Assembly: GCA_963766725.1 (NCBI GenBank) | Contig: CAVYBK010000004.1 | Location: forward strand, 124,001-188,000 | Origin: DATEOR01 sp963766725 | GTDB taxonomy: Bacteria > Actinomycetota > Thermoleophilia > Gaiellales > Gaiellaceae | Length of the DNA: 64,000 nucleotides | Reading direction: 5' to 3' | Notes under the pieces: generated by a model | Database searches by the model: none | The model's input: the letters and a program-made list of their open reading frames with translations, nothing else | What the model was told of the DNA's origin: nothing | Made by a program: the position numbers and the translations under genes | Shown here: piece by piece, positions 16,563 through 25,516 of the stretch | Position numbering within the stretch: the first letter of the stretch is position 1 | Layout: each line of letters begins with the position of its first letter

Positions 16563-18868
16563 AGGCCGAGACCCGTGCCGTTCACCCCTCGGGTGAGGGC
16601 GGGGTCGAGGCGGTAGAACTTCTCGAAGATCCGATGGTGCTCGTCTCGCGGGATGCCGAGCCCGGAGTCGGCGACTTCGATCCGCGCGAACTGACCGTTC
16701 CGGTGCAGGCGCAGCTCGACGTCTCCGCCCTGCGGCGAGTACTTGATCGCGTTGTCGACGAGGTTCGAGATCACCTGGCGAAGCTGGTTCTCGTCGCCGG
16801 CCACGGCCGGCACGTCCTCGGCGGCCCGCACGCGGAGCTCGATGCCGCTCGGCAGGTGAAGCTCGGCCGAGTCGACGACGCTCCTCGTCAGCGCGACCGG
16901 GTCGAACCGCTCGTGCTCGAGCGGCAGGCGGCCGGCGTCTAGCTGGCCGGTAAGGAGGATCTGTCCGACGATCCCGGAGAGGCGCTCGGCCTCGCGGTCG
17001 ATCATGTCCATGAGCATCTCGCGCTGGTCGGGGTCGAAGGAAACGTCCTCGCGCCGCAGCGTCTTGACGGCGCCGAGCACGGCCGCGAGCGGCGTCCTCA
17101 GCTCGTGGGACGCCGTGGCGACGAAATCGCTGCGGGTTCGCTCGAGGAGCCGCTCCTCCGTGACGTCGCGGAGGGCATAGACGGCGCCGTCGCCGAAATC
17201 CACCCCGGAGACCGAGACCCAGCGCTCGCTGCCGTCGCTCAGGACGAGAGGCAGCGTCACCGGGCCGCGCGTCCCCCCTTGGTCGGGCCGCGCATTGTCC
17301 TCGATCTCGCTCCAGCCTCCGATCGACCCGAGCGCCGTCTCGCCCACGACCGTGGCTTCGTCCACGGCCAGGATCCGGGCCGCCGCCGGGTTGATCGAGA
17401 CGACCGCGCCCTCTTCATCGAGGAGGACGACGCCGTCGTCCACGTGGGCCAGCGCGCGCGAAGCGTCGCCTCGGCGCTCGGCCTCGCGGTAGAGACCCGC
17501 GTTGTCCACGGCGGAGGCGGCCCGCCGCGCGAGCTCCGAGGCGAGGTCGAGGTCGAGCTCCGTGTAGCGCGGCGCGGTGTCGTCGCGGATGAGGGAGAGC
17601 GCGCCGAGCGCCCGGCCGCGCGCGACGAGCGGGACGGTGATGGCGGAGCGCAGCCCGAGCTCGCGGACGATCTCGAGCAGGCGCTCGTCACCCTGCGCAG
17701 CCTCGACGAGGAGCTCGTCCGTGATCTCCGAGACGAACTCGGCCGTCATCGTCCGGATGACGTTCGGGACGCCCATCGGCTGGTCGGGGTCGGGCGGGTA
17801 CTCCTCCCCCAGCCGCTCGGCCCACGCGACACGATCGGGGTCCTCGTGCGCGACGGCGAGCCGCTGGATCGAGCCGTCCGGCGCGAGTATGTCCACCGAG
17901 CACCAGGTCGCCATCTCGGGGACCGCGAGGCGCGCGAGCTGGGCGAGTGTCGTCTCGTAGTCGAGCGACGAGCCGAGAAGCTCGCTCGCGTCCGCGAGAA
18001 AGGTCATCCGCTGCCGCAGCGCGCGCTCGGCCTCGTAGAGGCGGACGCGGTCGATCGCCTGCGCCGCCTGCTGAGCCAGGGTTGCCTTCAGCGCGCGGCG
18101 CTCGGCGTCGAACTCGATCTCCGTCGGGAAGGTGAACGCGATGGCGCCGATCGCACGTCCTTCGACGACGAGGGGAAGGATCGCGAGCGCGTGGCTCGGG
18201 CCGTCGATCCTCGCCATCGTCTCGAAAGCCGCGTTGCGTTCGGCCGAGGTGCTGAAGAAGAACGGCGTCTCCTCGCGGATCGCCTTGCCCATCGGCGTGT
18301 CGCTCGACAGCGGGAACGACTCCCAGCCCACGAAGATGTTCTGCTCGTAGCCCCGCTGCGCCACGATCTCGATCGTCTCGCCGTCGGCCGCGAGGAGCCC
18401 GATGGCGCCCGCTCGCGCTTCGGCAGCCTCGACTCCCTGGGTGACGATGGCGTCGAGCACCTGCTGCGGGGTGACCGCCTCCGCCAGCCGTGCGGTGACC
18501 GCTTGAAGCCGGTTCGCCCCGGCGGTGGCCGCCTCCGCCTGCTGCTGAACCTGGCGACGGCGCTCGAAGAGCTGCGAGATGAGGATCGCGACCACGAAGA
18601 AGAGTCCGACGCCGGCAACCTGGTCCCCGTTTGCGGGGATGAAGTCGTGCCGCGGCGGCGTGAAGAAGTAGTCGAGCCCAAGCGTCGCGAGCACCGTCGC
18701 GACCAGGCCGGCTGCGAAGCCGCCGAGGTACGCGGCAAGCGACACCGCAAGCAGGTAGAGAAAGCCCGCGAGCTGGTAGCTCGGCCGGTTCGAGAGCGCG
18801 TCCAGCGACGAGATGAGGGCCGGGGCGAGGAAAGCGGCAGCCCAGCCGAGAGCGGTCGACGACCGCAA
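16457..18868 (-). CDS. membrane sensor histidine kinase (DUF4118-GAF-GAF-PAS-HisKA-HATPase)
   Basis: 803 residues from TTG 18868, with TAGCTT 10 nt before it. Residues 10-100 hold four membrane helices of the KdpD/DUF4118 type (YLLAVSLAAYLGGFAAGL, LGLDYFFTPP). A coiled linker leads to two GAF domains (about 125-275 and 295-460), a PAS domain (about 475-590), HisKA with FVATASHELRTPL (the phospho-His) and HATPase with NLVDNAIKYS, GLGIP and GTGLGLYISKELV. It should sense intracellular or membrane signals and phosphorylate a receiver; the stand-alone receiver gene at 18965 lies 96 bases upstream on the same strand and is the natural partner. Confidence 0.9.
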   Translation of the reverse strand: MRSSTALGWAAAFLAPALISSLDALSNRPSYQLAGFLYLLAVSLAAYLGGFAAGLVATVLATLGLDYFFTPPRHDFIPANGDQVAGVGLFFVVAILISQLFERRRQVQQQAEAATAGANRLQAVTARLAEAVTPQQVLDAIVTQGVEAAEARAGAIGLLAADGETIEIVAQRGYEQNIFVGWESFPLSSDTPMGKAIREETPFFFSTSAERNAAFETMARIDGPSHALAILPLVVEGRAIGAIAFTFPTEIEFDAERRALKATLAQQAAQAIDRVRLYEAERALRQRMTFLADASELLGSSLDYETTLAQLARLAVPEMATWCSVDILAPDGSIQRLAVAHEDPDRVAWAERLGEEYPPDPDQPMGVPNVIRTMTAEFVSEITDELLVEAAQGDERLLEIVRELGLRSAITVPLVARGRALGALSLIRDDTAPRYTELDLDLASELARRAASAVDNAGLYREAERRGDASRALAHVDDGVVLLDEEGAVVSINPAAARILAVDEATVVGETALGSIGGWSEIEDNARPDQGGTRGPVTLPLVLSDGSERWVSVSGVDFGDGAVYALRDVTEERLLERTRSDFVATASHELRTPLAAVLGAVKTLRREDVSFDPDQREMLMDMIDREAERLSGIVGQILLTGQLDAGRLPLEHERFDPVALTRSVVDSAELHLPSGIELRVRAAEDVPAVAGDENQLRQVISNLVDNAIKYSPQGGDVELRLHRNGQFARIEVADSGLGIPRDEHHRIFEKFYRLDPALTRGVNGTGLGLYISKELVERMNGRISVDSEPGRGSTFVVEVPLAI

Positions 18869-18964
18869 CAGCGATGAGAAGCTACGCCCCCTCGTCTCGG
18901 CTCCTTTGCTCGCCAGCCCCTGGGGGTCGCATGGTACGTCGCCGCGAACGCCGCGGCAACGGTT

Positions 18965-19432
18965 TCATCCCTCGAGGTCCGCGGGCCAGAGCTCCGGCGG
19001 GCGCTCTCGGCGAAGCTCGTCCGCCTCCCCTCGCGAGCAGCGCGTGACCACTCCGGCGACGAGCGGTGCGAGCCGTACGGGGTCGAAAGGCTTCAACACG
19101 TAACCGAGCGCGCCGAGCTTCTCCGCGCGCCGGCGGTCGTTCGTGGTTGCCCGCGCCGTCAGGAAAACGATGGGGATGTCCCGCGTGCCCTCGTCGGCCG
19201 CGAGCTCCTCGGCGACCGTCCACCCGTCCACGTTCGGCATCATCAGATCGAGAAGGACGAGGTCCGGCTCCTCCGAGCGGGCGAGCGCCAGTGCCTCCTC
19301 GCCGTCGGCGGCCTGCAGGACCTCGATCCCGGCCACCGCGAGGTTCACCTGGCAGAGCAGCCGGATCGGCGGCTCGTCGTCGGCGACGAGCACGCGCAGA
19401 GGGGACTCGTTTATCTCGGGGGTTGCGCTCAA
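18965..19432 (-). CDS. single-domain response regulator (receiver plus short tail)
   Basis: 155 residues from TTG 19432. The receiver domain (about 12-135) has the acidic pair in VLVADDEPP, the phospho-Asp in LVLLDLMMPNVDGW, the Thr in FLTARA and the Lys in YVLKPFDPVRL. A short Arg/Glu-rich tail replaces an output domain, so it probably acts by protein contact. It precedes the membrane sensor kinase on the same strand. The receiver at 39278 in this window is a close paralogue (IRLLCxVNL, DGWTVAExL, PFxPV are shared) also paired with a GAF-rich kinase. Confidence 0.88.
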   Translation of the reverse strand: MSATPEINESPLRVLVADDEPPIRLLCQVNLAVAGIEVLQAADGEEALALARSEEPDLVLLDLMMPNVDGWTVAEELAADEGTRDIPIVFLTARATTNDRRRAEKLGALGYVLKPFDPVRLAPLVAGVVTRCSRGEADELRRERPPELWPADLEG

Positions 19433-19484
19433 GGCCTGGCGGATCCGCGGAGTGTAGAGCCCAATTACCCGCGGATCCCCAGAC

Positions 19485-19847
19485 TTAGGCGCGTCTTTGC
19501 TGCAGGCGGCCGAACGCGGGCCGCGCCACGGGGCGAGCCGGTCCGCTCCAGCTGCGCGTGACGTCGTAACCCCACTTGCGCACGGGATCGAGGCGGCCCT
19601 GCTCACGCTCGTGGTCGTACGACCAGACCGTTTCGCGGTGGCGTCCGTCTACCTTCACCACTTCGAGTGCATGAACGACTCCCTCGCGGTCTGGATCGCG
19701 CCGCTGCAGGAATTCGAACGCAAACTCGACTGCCTGGACATAGTCCCGGCATTCGTGGCGGACCTCGTGGCCCAACGCCTGGCCTTCGAGAATCTCGCGC
19801 ACTTCATATCGTTCTTGCCCGGCCGCATGGCTGAGAGTTGCTGCCAT
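19485..19847 (-). CDS. hypothetical protein (120 aa)
   Basis: 120 residues starting MAATLSHAAGQERYEVREIL; the ATG at 19847 has AAAGGAG upstream. The middle (RHECRDYVQAVEFAFEFLQRRDPDREGVVHALEVVKVDGRH) looks like a small alpha/beta domain, with an unstructured Arg/Pro-rich end. No family recognised. It sits alone between the response regulator and the AI-2E-type transporter, all on the minus strand. Confidence 0.6.
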   Translation of the reverse strand: MAATLSHAAGQERYEVREILEGQALGHEVRHECRDYVQAVEFAFEFLQRRDPDREGVVHALEVVKVDGRHRETVWSYDHEREQGRLDPVRKWGYDVTRSWSGPARPVARPAFGRLQQRRA

Positions 19848-19917
19848 GCTGTCGCTCCTTTCGCACGAAGCGTAGGCACGCGAAAACTCGGTGCAAATCC
19901 CCCTTTTGAGGTCGTGA

Positions 19918-20991
19918 CTACGGAGGCGCGGGCGCGCTCTCGGAGCGGTAGCGAAGGAACTCCCGGCCCACCGCCTGGACGATGCCCGCCACGGGAATCG
20001 CGGCCAGCGCGCCGAGGATGCCGGCCAGCTCCGCGCCGATCAGGACGGAGATGAGAACGACGAGCGGCGAGAGCCGCACGGTCCTCCCGTAGATGACGGG
20101 CTGTAGGACATGATTCTCGAGCTGCTGGTAGAGCAGGAAGAAGACGATGATGATCACGCCCTTCACCCAGCCAAGCTCGACGAAGACGACCGTGGAGACG
20201 ATCACGGCGGCCATGGTGGCTCCGGCGAGCGGCACGAGGTCCAGGATGGCGACGACGACCGCGAGCGCGACCGAGTATTTGCTCCCGAGCGCGAAGAGGA
20301 CAATCGCCGCGGCGACGCCGGCGATGACGCTGATCACCACGTTGCCGGTCACGTAGCCGCCGACCGTTCGATAGATCTCGTGTCCCACCCGCTGCCAGCG
20401 CGGACGCGCGCTCTCGGGAAGGAAGACGTAGAACCGCTCGACCATTCTCGGCCCGTCGAGGAGCATGAAGAAGGTCAGAAAGGCGATCGCGACCGACCCG
20501 ATGATGATGGAGAAGACACTCTGGGCCACGGCGAGCGCCGGCGCGGTGACGCCGAGGAGGCTCCCGGCGCCGTTCTCTTCGATTGCAGCCCGGATGCGAT
20601 CGACGATGTGGTAGTCGCGCTGGAGGAAGCCGAGCTGGCCGCGGCCGGCGACCAGGTCGTCGACGAGGTCCGGGACGGCGTCGATGAAGTCCGAGACCTG
20701 TCTGACCAGGGGAGGCAAAACGAGGAATCCCAGCCCGACGAGTGCGGCGAGCGCGAGGACGAAGACGATTGCCGCCGCGTAGCCCCGTTTCAGCCCCCGG
20801 CGCTCGATGTGCTCGACCGCGGGGTTGAGCGCGAGCGCAAGAAAGGCCGCGACGAGAATCCACGTGACGATGTGCCAGGCCAGGTAGACGAACGCGATGA
20901 TCGCGAGCGTCGCCAGGACGATTCCGAGCACCTGGAGGATCGTGCGCGGCCTGATGTAGACGACCCGCTCGGTGGCGGGATCGGTCGCCAT
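19918..20991 (-). CDS. AI-2E family (PerM/UPF0118) membrane transporter
   Basis: 357 residues with seven to eight membrane segments. Family marks include ILVAAFLALALNPAVEHIERRG after the second helix, a cytoplasmic central region (VPDLVDDLVAGRGQ...), and the C-terminal block YQQLENHVLQPVIYG with RLSPLVVLISVLIGAELAG. Members are proposed exporters (AI-2) or Na+/H+ antiporters; the substrate cannot be told here. The ATG at 20991 gives the typical short cytoplasmic N-terminus. Confidence 0.88.
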   Translation of the reverse strand: MATDPATERVVYIRPRTILQVLGIVLATLAIIAFVYLAWHIVTWILVAAFLALALNPAVEHIERRGLKRGYAAAIVFVLALAALVGLGFLVLPPLVRQVSDFIDAVPDLVDDLVAGRGQLGFLQRDYHIVDRIRAAIEENGAGSLLGVTAPALAVAQSVFSIIIGSVAIAFLTFFMLLDGPRMVERFYVFLPESARPRWQRVGHEIYRTVGGYVTGNVVISVIAGVAAAIVLFALGSKYSVALAVVVAILDLVPLAGATMAAVIVSTVVFVELGWVKGVIIIVFFLLYQQLENHVLQPVIYGRTVRLSPLVVLISVLIGAELAGILGALAAIPVAGIVQAVGREFLRYRSESAPAPP

Positions 20992-21060
20992 GCCGGCAAG
21001 CCTGAAGGACGAGCCGGACGAAGCCTCACGGCGGACGCCCGGCCCGTCCAGGCGATGCGG

Positions 21061-21603
21061 TTAGGAGCCCTGCCCCACGACGGCCTTGCCGGCCGGCGAG
21101 ACCGCGTACCACGCGCCGCCGAAGTCGGTCAGGCCCTCGCCGTTCGTGTCACCGGCCGCCGTGTCCCCCGAGAACCAGTAGAGGGGGTGTCCGGCGTATG
21201 TCACCTGGGAGGAACCCGTTGCGGTTCCGATCATCCCGGCGGAGACTCCGCTGCCCGCAGTCGCCTTGCCGTTGGCCATCACGGCCGGCCAGAGGGCGAG
21301 GCAGCCGCCGCTGCAGTTGCTCTTGTTCATGCTGTCCGCCTCGAAGAGGTAGAGCGTCTTCCCGTCCTGGTCGACGAGGATCGTTCCGAGTGGCGAGCTC
21401 GCGGTCTTGACGGTGACCGCGGACGACGACGAGCTCGAGGAGCCGCCACCGCCTCCATAGCCGTACGGCCCCGACGAGCCGCTCGACGCGTTCGTGCCGC
21501 TCGCGGGCGCCGCGCTGGACGAGCTGCTCCCGCCGCATCCCGCGGCAGCGATGCCGAGGGCGAGCGCGGCCAGTGCGAGTAGCGCGAATCTGGGGATCTT
21601 CAT
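21061..21603 (-). CDS. lipoprotein with secreted-repeat (COG4315-type) domains
   Basis: 180 residues. The signal ends in a lipobox (IAAAGC, Cys at about 23) followed by a long Ser/Gly linker. Two repeats of the secreted-repeat type follow: SPLGTILVDQDGKTLYLFEAD with the C-x-GGC-ALWP motif (NCSGGCLALWP), then QVTYAGHPLYWFSGD and DFGGAWYAVSPAGK. These proteins are cell-surface lipoproteins of unknown role. AGGAGG precedes the ATG at 21603. Confidence 0.85.
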   Translation of the reverse strand: MKIPRFALLALAALALGIAAAGCGGSSSSSAAPASGTNASSGSSGPYGYGGGGGSSSSSSSAVTVKTASSPLGTILVDQDGKTLYLFEADSMNKSNCSGGCLALWPAVMANGKATAGSGVSAGMIGTATGSSQVTYAGHPLYWFSGDTAAGDTNGEGLTDFGGAWYAVSPAGKAVVGQGS

Positions 21604-21731
21604 GTTGGCCTCCTGTCTCCAAGGGAGACGCAGGCCCGGCCGGTACTGCGCTCGTTTGTTCAGGGAGAGATACGCGCGCTCAGCCCGGCGAGATTGCACT
21701 CGCGCCGGCCTTCATCAAGGCGTAACAGTCC

Positions 21732-22199
21732 CTAGCCGGGCTTCGCGGTCATCGCCCAGAGGGCGACGAGGTACAGCGCGAGGACGACCAGCGCGATAAC
21801 GCCCGCCGACCTGGCGAGGATCGTCGAGCCACCGTCGGTCCGGGCAAGCCGGCGGGCGCCGAACCCGGCCAATACGACCGAGACGAGCAGAAGGATCCCG
21901 CCGAGGTCCGCCGTGATGTAGCCGACGCCGAGCCAGTCCGGCTCGTTGGGGACGTCGGCCCACTTCTCCTTCGAGTAGATCCACTCTGCCCCGATTCGCA
22001 TGACGAACCAGGCCGGGACGCCGACGAAGAGAAGCGTCCGGAAGGCGAGGCGCGCGTAAGCAGCAGCGTCTCCTCCGGGCCTCCATGAGAGCACCTGCGC
22101 CGTACCGGCGGTCACGAGGGCGCCGACGAGGATCATCGCGCCGAGCACGTGCACGAAGAGCGCGTAATTCCAGCTGTCGGGTCGAATCGCGGCCAGCAT
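21732..22199 (-). CDS. four-helix membrane protein (DUF2269-like)
   Basis: 155 residues, MLAAIRPDSWNYALFVHVLGAMILVGAL at the start, with four hydrophobic helices. The His in FVHVLGA inside helix 1 and the pattern of short loops match DUF2269-type proteins, and the next gene on the same strand, 2 bases away, has the same organisation (LFLHVASAFALV). The pair probably forms a complex of similar subunits; a cofactor-binding role for the His is a guess. Confidence 0.6.
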   Translation of the reverse strand: MLAAIRPDSWNYALFVHVLGAMILVGALVTAGTAQVLSWRPGGDAAAYARLAFRTLLFVGVPAWFVMRIGAEWIYSKEKWADVPNEPDWLGVGYITADLGGILLLVSVVLAGFGARRLARTDGGSTILARSAGVIALVVLALYLVALWAMTAKPG

Positions 22200-22201
22200 C
22201 G

Positions 22202-22681
22202 TCACGCTCCCGGCTTGAAGATCATGTCGATGAGGAGGAGAAGGACGACGATGACGCCGCCCGTGTGGAACCAGAGGCCGCGGCGGTCCTGGACGAGCGT
22301 GCGGAGCTCGGCGTTCGGCGCGTTGTTCCCCTCCCGCGCGAGGCTTCTCGCCCGATCGCGCGCGGCGTTGTAGATCTTCCCCGTCCGCGACCCGAACGCG
22401 CCCATGACGAACCAGAGAACGAGCGCAGCGATCACCCAGCCATCCCATACCTCGTAGCCGTCCGCGTCGATGGCGAGCCAGATGCCGAAGACGAGGACGC
22501 CGATGGAGCCGACGGCGATCAGCACGTCACCCACCTTCGAGATGCGGAAGAGCCTCGCAACGTCGGTCGGTACGTCCTTGTTCCAGACGACGGCGATCAG
22601 CACGGTGTAGAGGACGAGCGCCGCGACGAGCGCGAACGCCGATGCGACGTGCAGGAAGAGAAGCCAGTCGTAGCGGGACAC
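22202..22681 (-). CDS. four-helix membrane protein (DUF2269-like), partner of the next gene
   Basis: 159 residues starting MSRYDWLLFLHVASAFALVAALVLY. It has four transmembrane helices, an in-membrane His in helix 1 and a charged loop (RTGKIYNAARDRARSLAREG) between helices 3 and 4, as in DUF2269 predicted membrane proteins. The start codon of the following paralogous gene is 2 bases from its stop, so the two are co-translated. Confidence 0.65.
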   Translation of the reverse strand: MSRYDWLLFLHVASAFALVAALVLYTVLIAVVWNKDVPTDVARLFRISKVGDVLIAVGSIGVLVFGIWLAIDADGYEVWDGWVIAALVLWFVMGAFGSRTGKIYNAARDRARSLAREGNNAPNAELRTLVQDRRGLWFHTGGVIVVLLLLIDMIFKPGA

Positions 22682-22801
22682 GGAGGCAACCTAACGTACG
22701 GGGCGGGCGAGGCGAAAGCGGGCGATGGGAATCGAATCCGCTCAGGAGTATGGTCCGGCCGGCCGTCGGTCCACCAAGGTAGGGGTCACCAAGGAGGGAC
22801 C

Positions 22802-23380
22802 ATGAGGGGACGTTCCGCGCTACTGATCGCCGGGCTGGCGATCACGGGCAGCGTGCTCGCCACCACACCGGCCACCGCCAAACCGATCGACAAGGGCCAC
22901 TTCCACGACGTCTTCACCAGTGACGTCTACGACTGCGACGGGACCCAGGCCCAGGACAGCGGGGACGTCTCGGGCAACTTCGTGTTCAACCAGCGCGGCT
23001 CATCAGCGTTCCCGTACTACCGGGAGAGCGTGCGCGGCACCATCGTGACCACCAACCTGGAGAATGACGGCACCTACACCAACGTCTTCACCGCCAACAG
23101 CAGGGACCACACGATCGTCAACAACGGCGACGGCACCATCACCATCACCACCTTTGCCTCCGGCGGCTCCCGCTTTTATGACACCAACGGCAAGCTCGTG
23201 CTCCGAGACCCCGGCCAGTTCCGGTTCGCCTTCGACATCGACTACAACGGCACTCCCGGTGACCCCAGCGACGACATCGAGGTCCCCGACTCGTTCCGGG
23301 TCGTGCGCGACTCCACCGGTCGCAACGACCTCGAAGGGCGCGACTTCTGCGCGGACCTGGTGGAGTTCACCAGTCCGTAG
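22802..23380 (+). CDS. secreted hypothetical protein
   Basis: 192 residues with a cleavable signal (MRGRSALLIAGLAITGSVLA...ATA) and a mature beta-rich domain: DVFTSDVYDCDGTQAQDSG, RGTIVTTNLENDGTYTN, NGDGTITITTFASGG, and FCADLVEF near the end. Two Cys probably pair. An AAGGAGGG site stands just before the ATG. I recall similar secreted actinobacterial proteins but no function. It ends at a strong terminator. Confidence 0.75.
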   Translation: MRGRSALLIAGLAITGSVLATTPATAKPIDKGHFHDVFTSDVYDCDGTQAQDSGDVSGNFVFNQRGSSAFPYYRESVRGTIVTTNLENDGTYTNVFTANSRDHTIVNNGDGTITITTFASGGSRFYDTNGKLVLRDPGQFRFAFDIDYNGTPGDPSDDIEVPDSFRVVRDSTGRNDLEGRDFCADLVEFTSP

Positions 23381-23414
23381 CCCCTGCGCCGAAGCGGCGT
23401 CCCGGGTACGAAGA

Positions 23415-23445
23415 GAGAAAGGCCCCGGTTTACGGGGCCTTTCTC
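23415..23445. terminator. intrinsic terminator
   Basis: GAGAAAGGCCCC, a 7-nt loop and GGGGCCTTTCTC: a 12-bp stem with an A-rich and a T-rich arm, between convergent genes. Confidence 0.85.
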
Positions 23446-23525
23446 ATGCAGCAGAGCGAGACGTGCGAATCGTGCCGACAACGCCCCTACGGTTGGTCAG
23501 TAGTCGAGCGGCCGCGCTCTCTCAT

Positions 23526-24761
23526 CTACTGCGCCTTGCCGATCAGGTGGTGGCGCGGGTTCCACCAGCGGAAGAGTCGAGCGTGATCGCTTCCGCCCTC
23601 CATCGCCACGGCGAGGATGTCACGGTGGGTTGGTTGGTCGAGGCGCAGATGCGTCCATACGATGACCGCGTTTTCGCCGCTGAAGTAGCAGAAGAGGCGA
23701 CCACCTGGCTGGCCCGGCCCGTGCTCCCAGGGCGCCTCCCCGGTCCAGGACAGGCGGGAGCACGTCCCTGAGTTTTTGGGAACCCCTGCTTCGGCGAGCG
23801 CCGCGTCGTACGCGGCACCCACGGTCTTGCCATCCGGGTACAGCGACACTTGCCAGCGGTCAGGCGCGAACTTTCCCGTGTTCTGCGCCGGGAGGCAGAC
23901 GGCCGTCTCGACCGCATTCGGATCGGGCACCGTCTGCACCTGACAGTCGGCCCAGAGGGCTGCCGGGACGATCGCGTCGAGCGTGGCCGCCACCTCTTCC
24001 TCGGTCGTTCCAGTCCCGCTCGTGGTTCCTCCGCTTGGCGCACTCGTCGTCGGTTGGGTTTCTGTGCCGGGGGAACCTGCGGGGCTCGCGTTGCTCTCGT
24101 CCGTTCCGCCGCCTGTCAGCCAGACGACGAGACCGGCGGTCAATGCGGCGGCGAGCACGGCGATCGCGATCAACTTCGGCGCGAGCCGACTGCTGTTGGT
24201 GAAGAACATGAAGACTGAGCGAGAGTCGTCCTTCTCGTCCTCCCATGCGACCCGGAATGCGCGCACGTTTTCGTCGATCCCCTTGAGCCGCATTAGGCCG
24301 CGGTCGACGTAGCGCATCCCGCCGAGCCGCCCAGCGAGGCGCGTCGTCCCCTCGCTCACGAGCACCTCGTCGCCGTGCGCCAGCGCACAGAGTCGCGCCG
24401 CGATGTTCAGCGCTCCGCCGCGGTAGGAGCCGTCGCCCATGTCGACTGCCTCGCCGGAGTCGATCCCGATGCCCACTCTGAGCGGGAGGTCGAGGTCGGC
24501 ATCGGTCTCTTCAACAAAGACGCGCTGCATGTCCATCGCGGCTCGAATCGCCTGCCGGGCCGACTCGAAGACGGTCAAAGCCTCGTCGCCCCGGATCTCG
24601 ACCACGCGGCCTGTCCGAGTGTCGACGATCTCCTGGATGATGTCCTTGAACTTCGCGGCGAGGCGCGCAGCTGCCTCGTCGCCGTACTCCTCGGTGAAAC
24701 GCGTGTAGCCGCGAATGTCGGCGATCAGAAACGATTGGATGGCCGAGCGTTCTTCGGGCAC
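23526..24761 (-). CDS. membrane-anchored class III adenylate/guanylate cyclase
   Basis: 411 residues. The N-terminal cyclase domain (about 10-170) has the metal Asp motifs in FLIADIRGYTRF and VVEIRGDEALTVFE and the LNIAARLCALA segment. A single membrane helix lies near 200-220 (LIAIAVLAAALTAGLVVWL). The outer part has a Thr/Ser/Gly linker and a Cys-containing domain (ADCQVQTVPDP, CLPAQNTG, CSRLSWTG, FCYFSG). The catalytic domain is therefore inside and a possible sensing domain outside, the reverse order of most receptor cyclases. A cNMP-binding protein gene lies about 200 bp upstream, across the tRNA gene, and could be its effector. Confidence 0.85.
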   Translation of the reverse strand: MPEERSAIQSFLIADIRGYTRFTEEYGDEAAARLAAKFKDIIQEIVDTRTGRVVEIRGDEALTVFESARQAIRAAMDMQRVFVEETDADLDLPLRVGIGIDSGEAVDMGDGSYRGGALNIAARLCALAHGDEVLVSEGTTRLAGRLGGMRYVDRGLMRLKGIDENVRAFRVAWEDEKDDSRSVFMFFTNSSRLAPKLIAIAVLAAALTAGLVVWLTGGGTDESNASPAGSPGTETQPTTSAPSGGTTSGTGTTEEEVAATLDAIVPAALWADCQVQTVPDPNAVETAVCLPAQNTGKFAPDRWQVSLYPDGKTVGAAYDAALAEAGVPKNSGTCSRLSWTGEAPWEHGPGQPGGRLFCYFSGENAVIVWTHLRLDQPTHRDILAVAMEGGSDHARLFRWWNPRHHLIGKAQ

Positions 24762-24827
24762 CTGTTTGAGTATCGCACCTTGTCAGCGCCTGGGACTTCG
24801 GGCCGTTCGTCGAGGGACACCAAGGAC

Positions 24828-24859
24828 GCCGAAACCCGCTTTCTTAGGCGGGTTTCGGC
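24828..24859. terminator. terminator hairpin after tRNA-Gly
   Basis: GCCGAAACCCGC, an 8-nt loop and GCGGGTTTCGGC form a 12-bp stem 13 bases beyond the 3' end of the minus-strand tRNA-Gly gene. Confidence 0.8.
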
Positions 24860-24872
24860 TTAGTAGTGCCAA

Positions 24873-24943
24873 AGCGGGCGAAGGGAATCGAACCCTCGTC
24901 ACCAGCTTGGAAGGCTGGGGCTCTACCGTTGAGCTACGCCCGC
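24873..24943 (-). tRNA. tRNA-Gly (UCC)
   Basis: Acceptor GCGGGCG/CGCCCGC, D-arm AGCTCAACGGTAGAGC, anticodon loop CTTCCAA giving UCC, T-arm GGGTTCGATTCCC and U73. The length is 71 nt with no encoded CCA. Confidence 0.95.
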
Positions 24944-24973
24944 GGGGCCAGGCCAGCGTAGCGAACGACTCTG

Positions 24974-25456
24974 CTAGGCGACGCGTGCCTGGTCGGCTTC
25001 GCGCAGGCGCTCCGCCATGACCTTGAGCAGACCGAGGGCGAGTTCGGAATCGCCCTTGACGAGCTTGAGGAAGGACCGTCGCGCGATCGCCATCGTCAGC
25101 ACGGAGGTCTTGGCGAGAATCGTGGCCGTGCGGGGGCCGCCATCGAGAAGCGCGAGCTCTCCGAAGAAGTCTCCTGCCCCGAGCGTGGCGCTCCTTCCTC
25201 CCGGAAGATTGAGCGTTGCCTCTCCGTCGAGAATGACGAAGAAGGTCTCTCCCCGCTGGCCCTTGCGAACGATGGCCGAGCTGGCGGCGAAGCGGCGGGG
25301 GCGCGCGAGATTCGCGATCCGCTTCACGTGCCGCTTCGAGAGCGGCGCGAAAAGCGGAATCCCGCGAAGGACATCGACCCATTCCGAGCCGAGCGGCTCA
25401 TTGCCCGCCCGGGGCCTCGCACCGAGGATGAGCTCGTCGACTCCGACCTTCCGCAT
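24974..25456 (-). CDS. cyclic-nucleotide-binding domain protein
   Basis: 160 residues. One CNB domain (about 30-145): LRGIPLFAPLSKRHVKRIA, then IVRKGQRGETFFVILDGEA and the phosphate-binding cassette GDFFGELALLDGGPRTATI, in which the Glu and Arg of the cNMP site are present. No DNA-binding or kinase domain follows, so it must act through a partner. The cyclase gene 213 bp downstream on the same strand makes a signalling pair plausible. It is divergent from ctaG, 60 bp away. Confidence 0.82.
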   Translation of the reverse strand: MRKVGVDELILGARPRAGNEPLGSEWVDVLRGIPLFAPLSKRHVKRIANLARPRRFAASSAIVRKGQRGETFFVILDGEATLNLPGGRSATLGAGDFFGELALLDGGPRTATILAKTSVLTMAIARRSFLKLVKGDSELALGLLKVMAERLREADQARVA

Positions 25457-25504
25457 CGGGCGACTATCTCATCCCGAAGTGGCTGAAACCAGCCCCATGG
25501 CCGT

Positions 25505-25510
25505 TAGCCT
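25505..25510 (+). promoter_or_regulatory. -10 box TAGCCT of leaderless ctaG
   Basis: TAGCCT (TANNNT) ends 6 nt before the GTG at 25517, the distance expected if transcription starts at or next to the start codon. No ribosome site is present. Confidence 0.5.
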
Positions 25511-25516
25511 GAAGCG

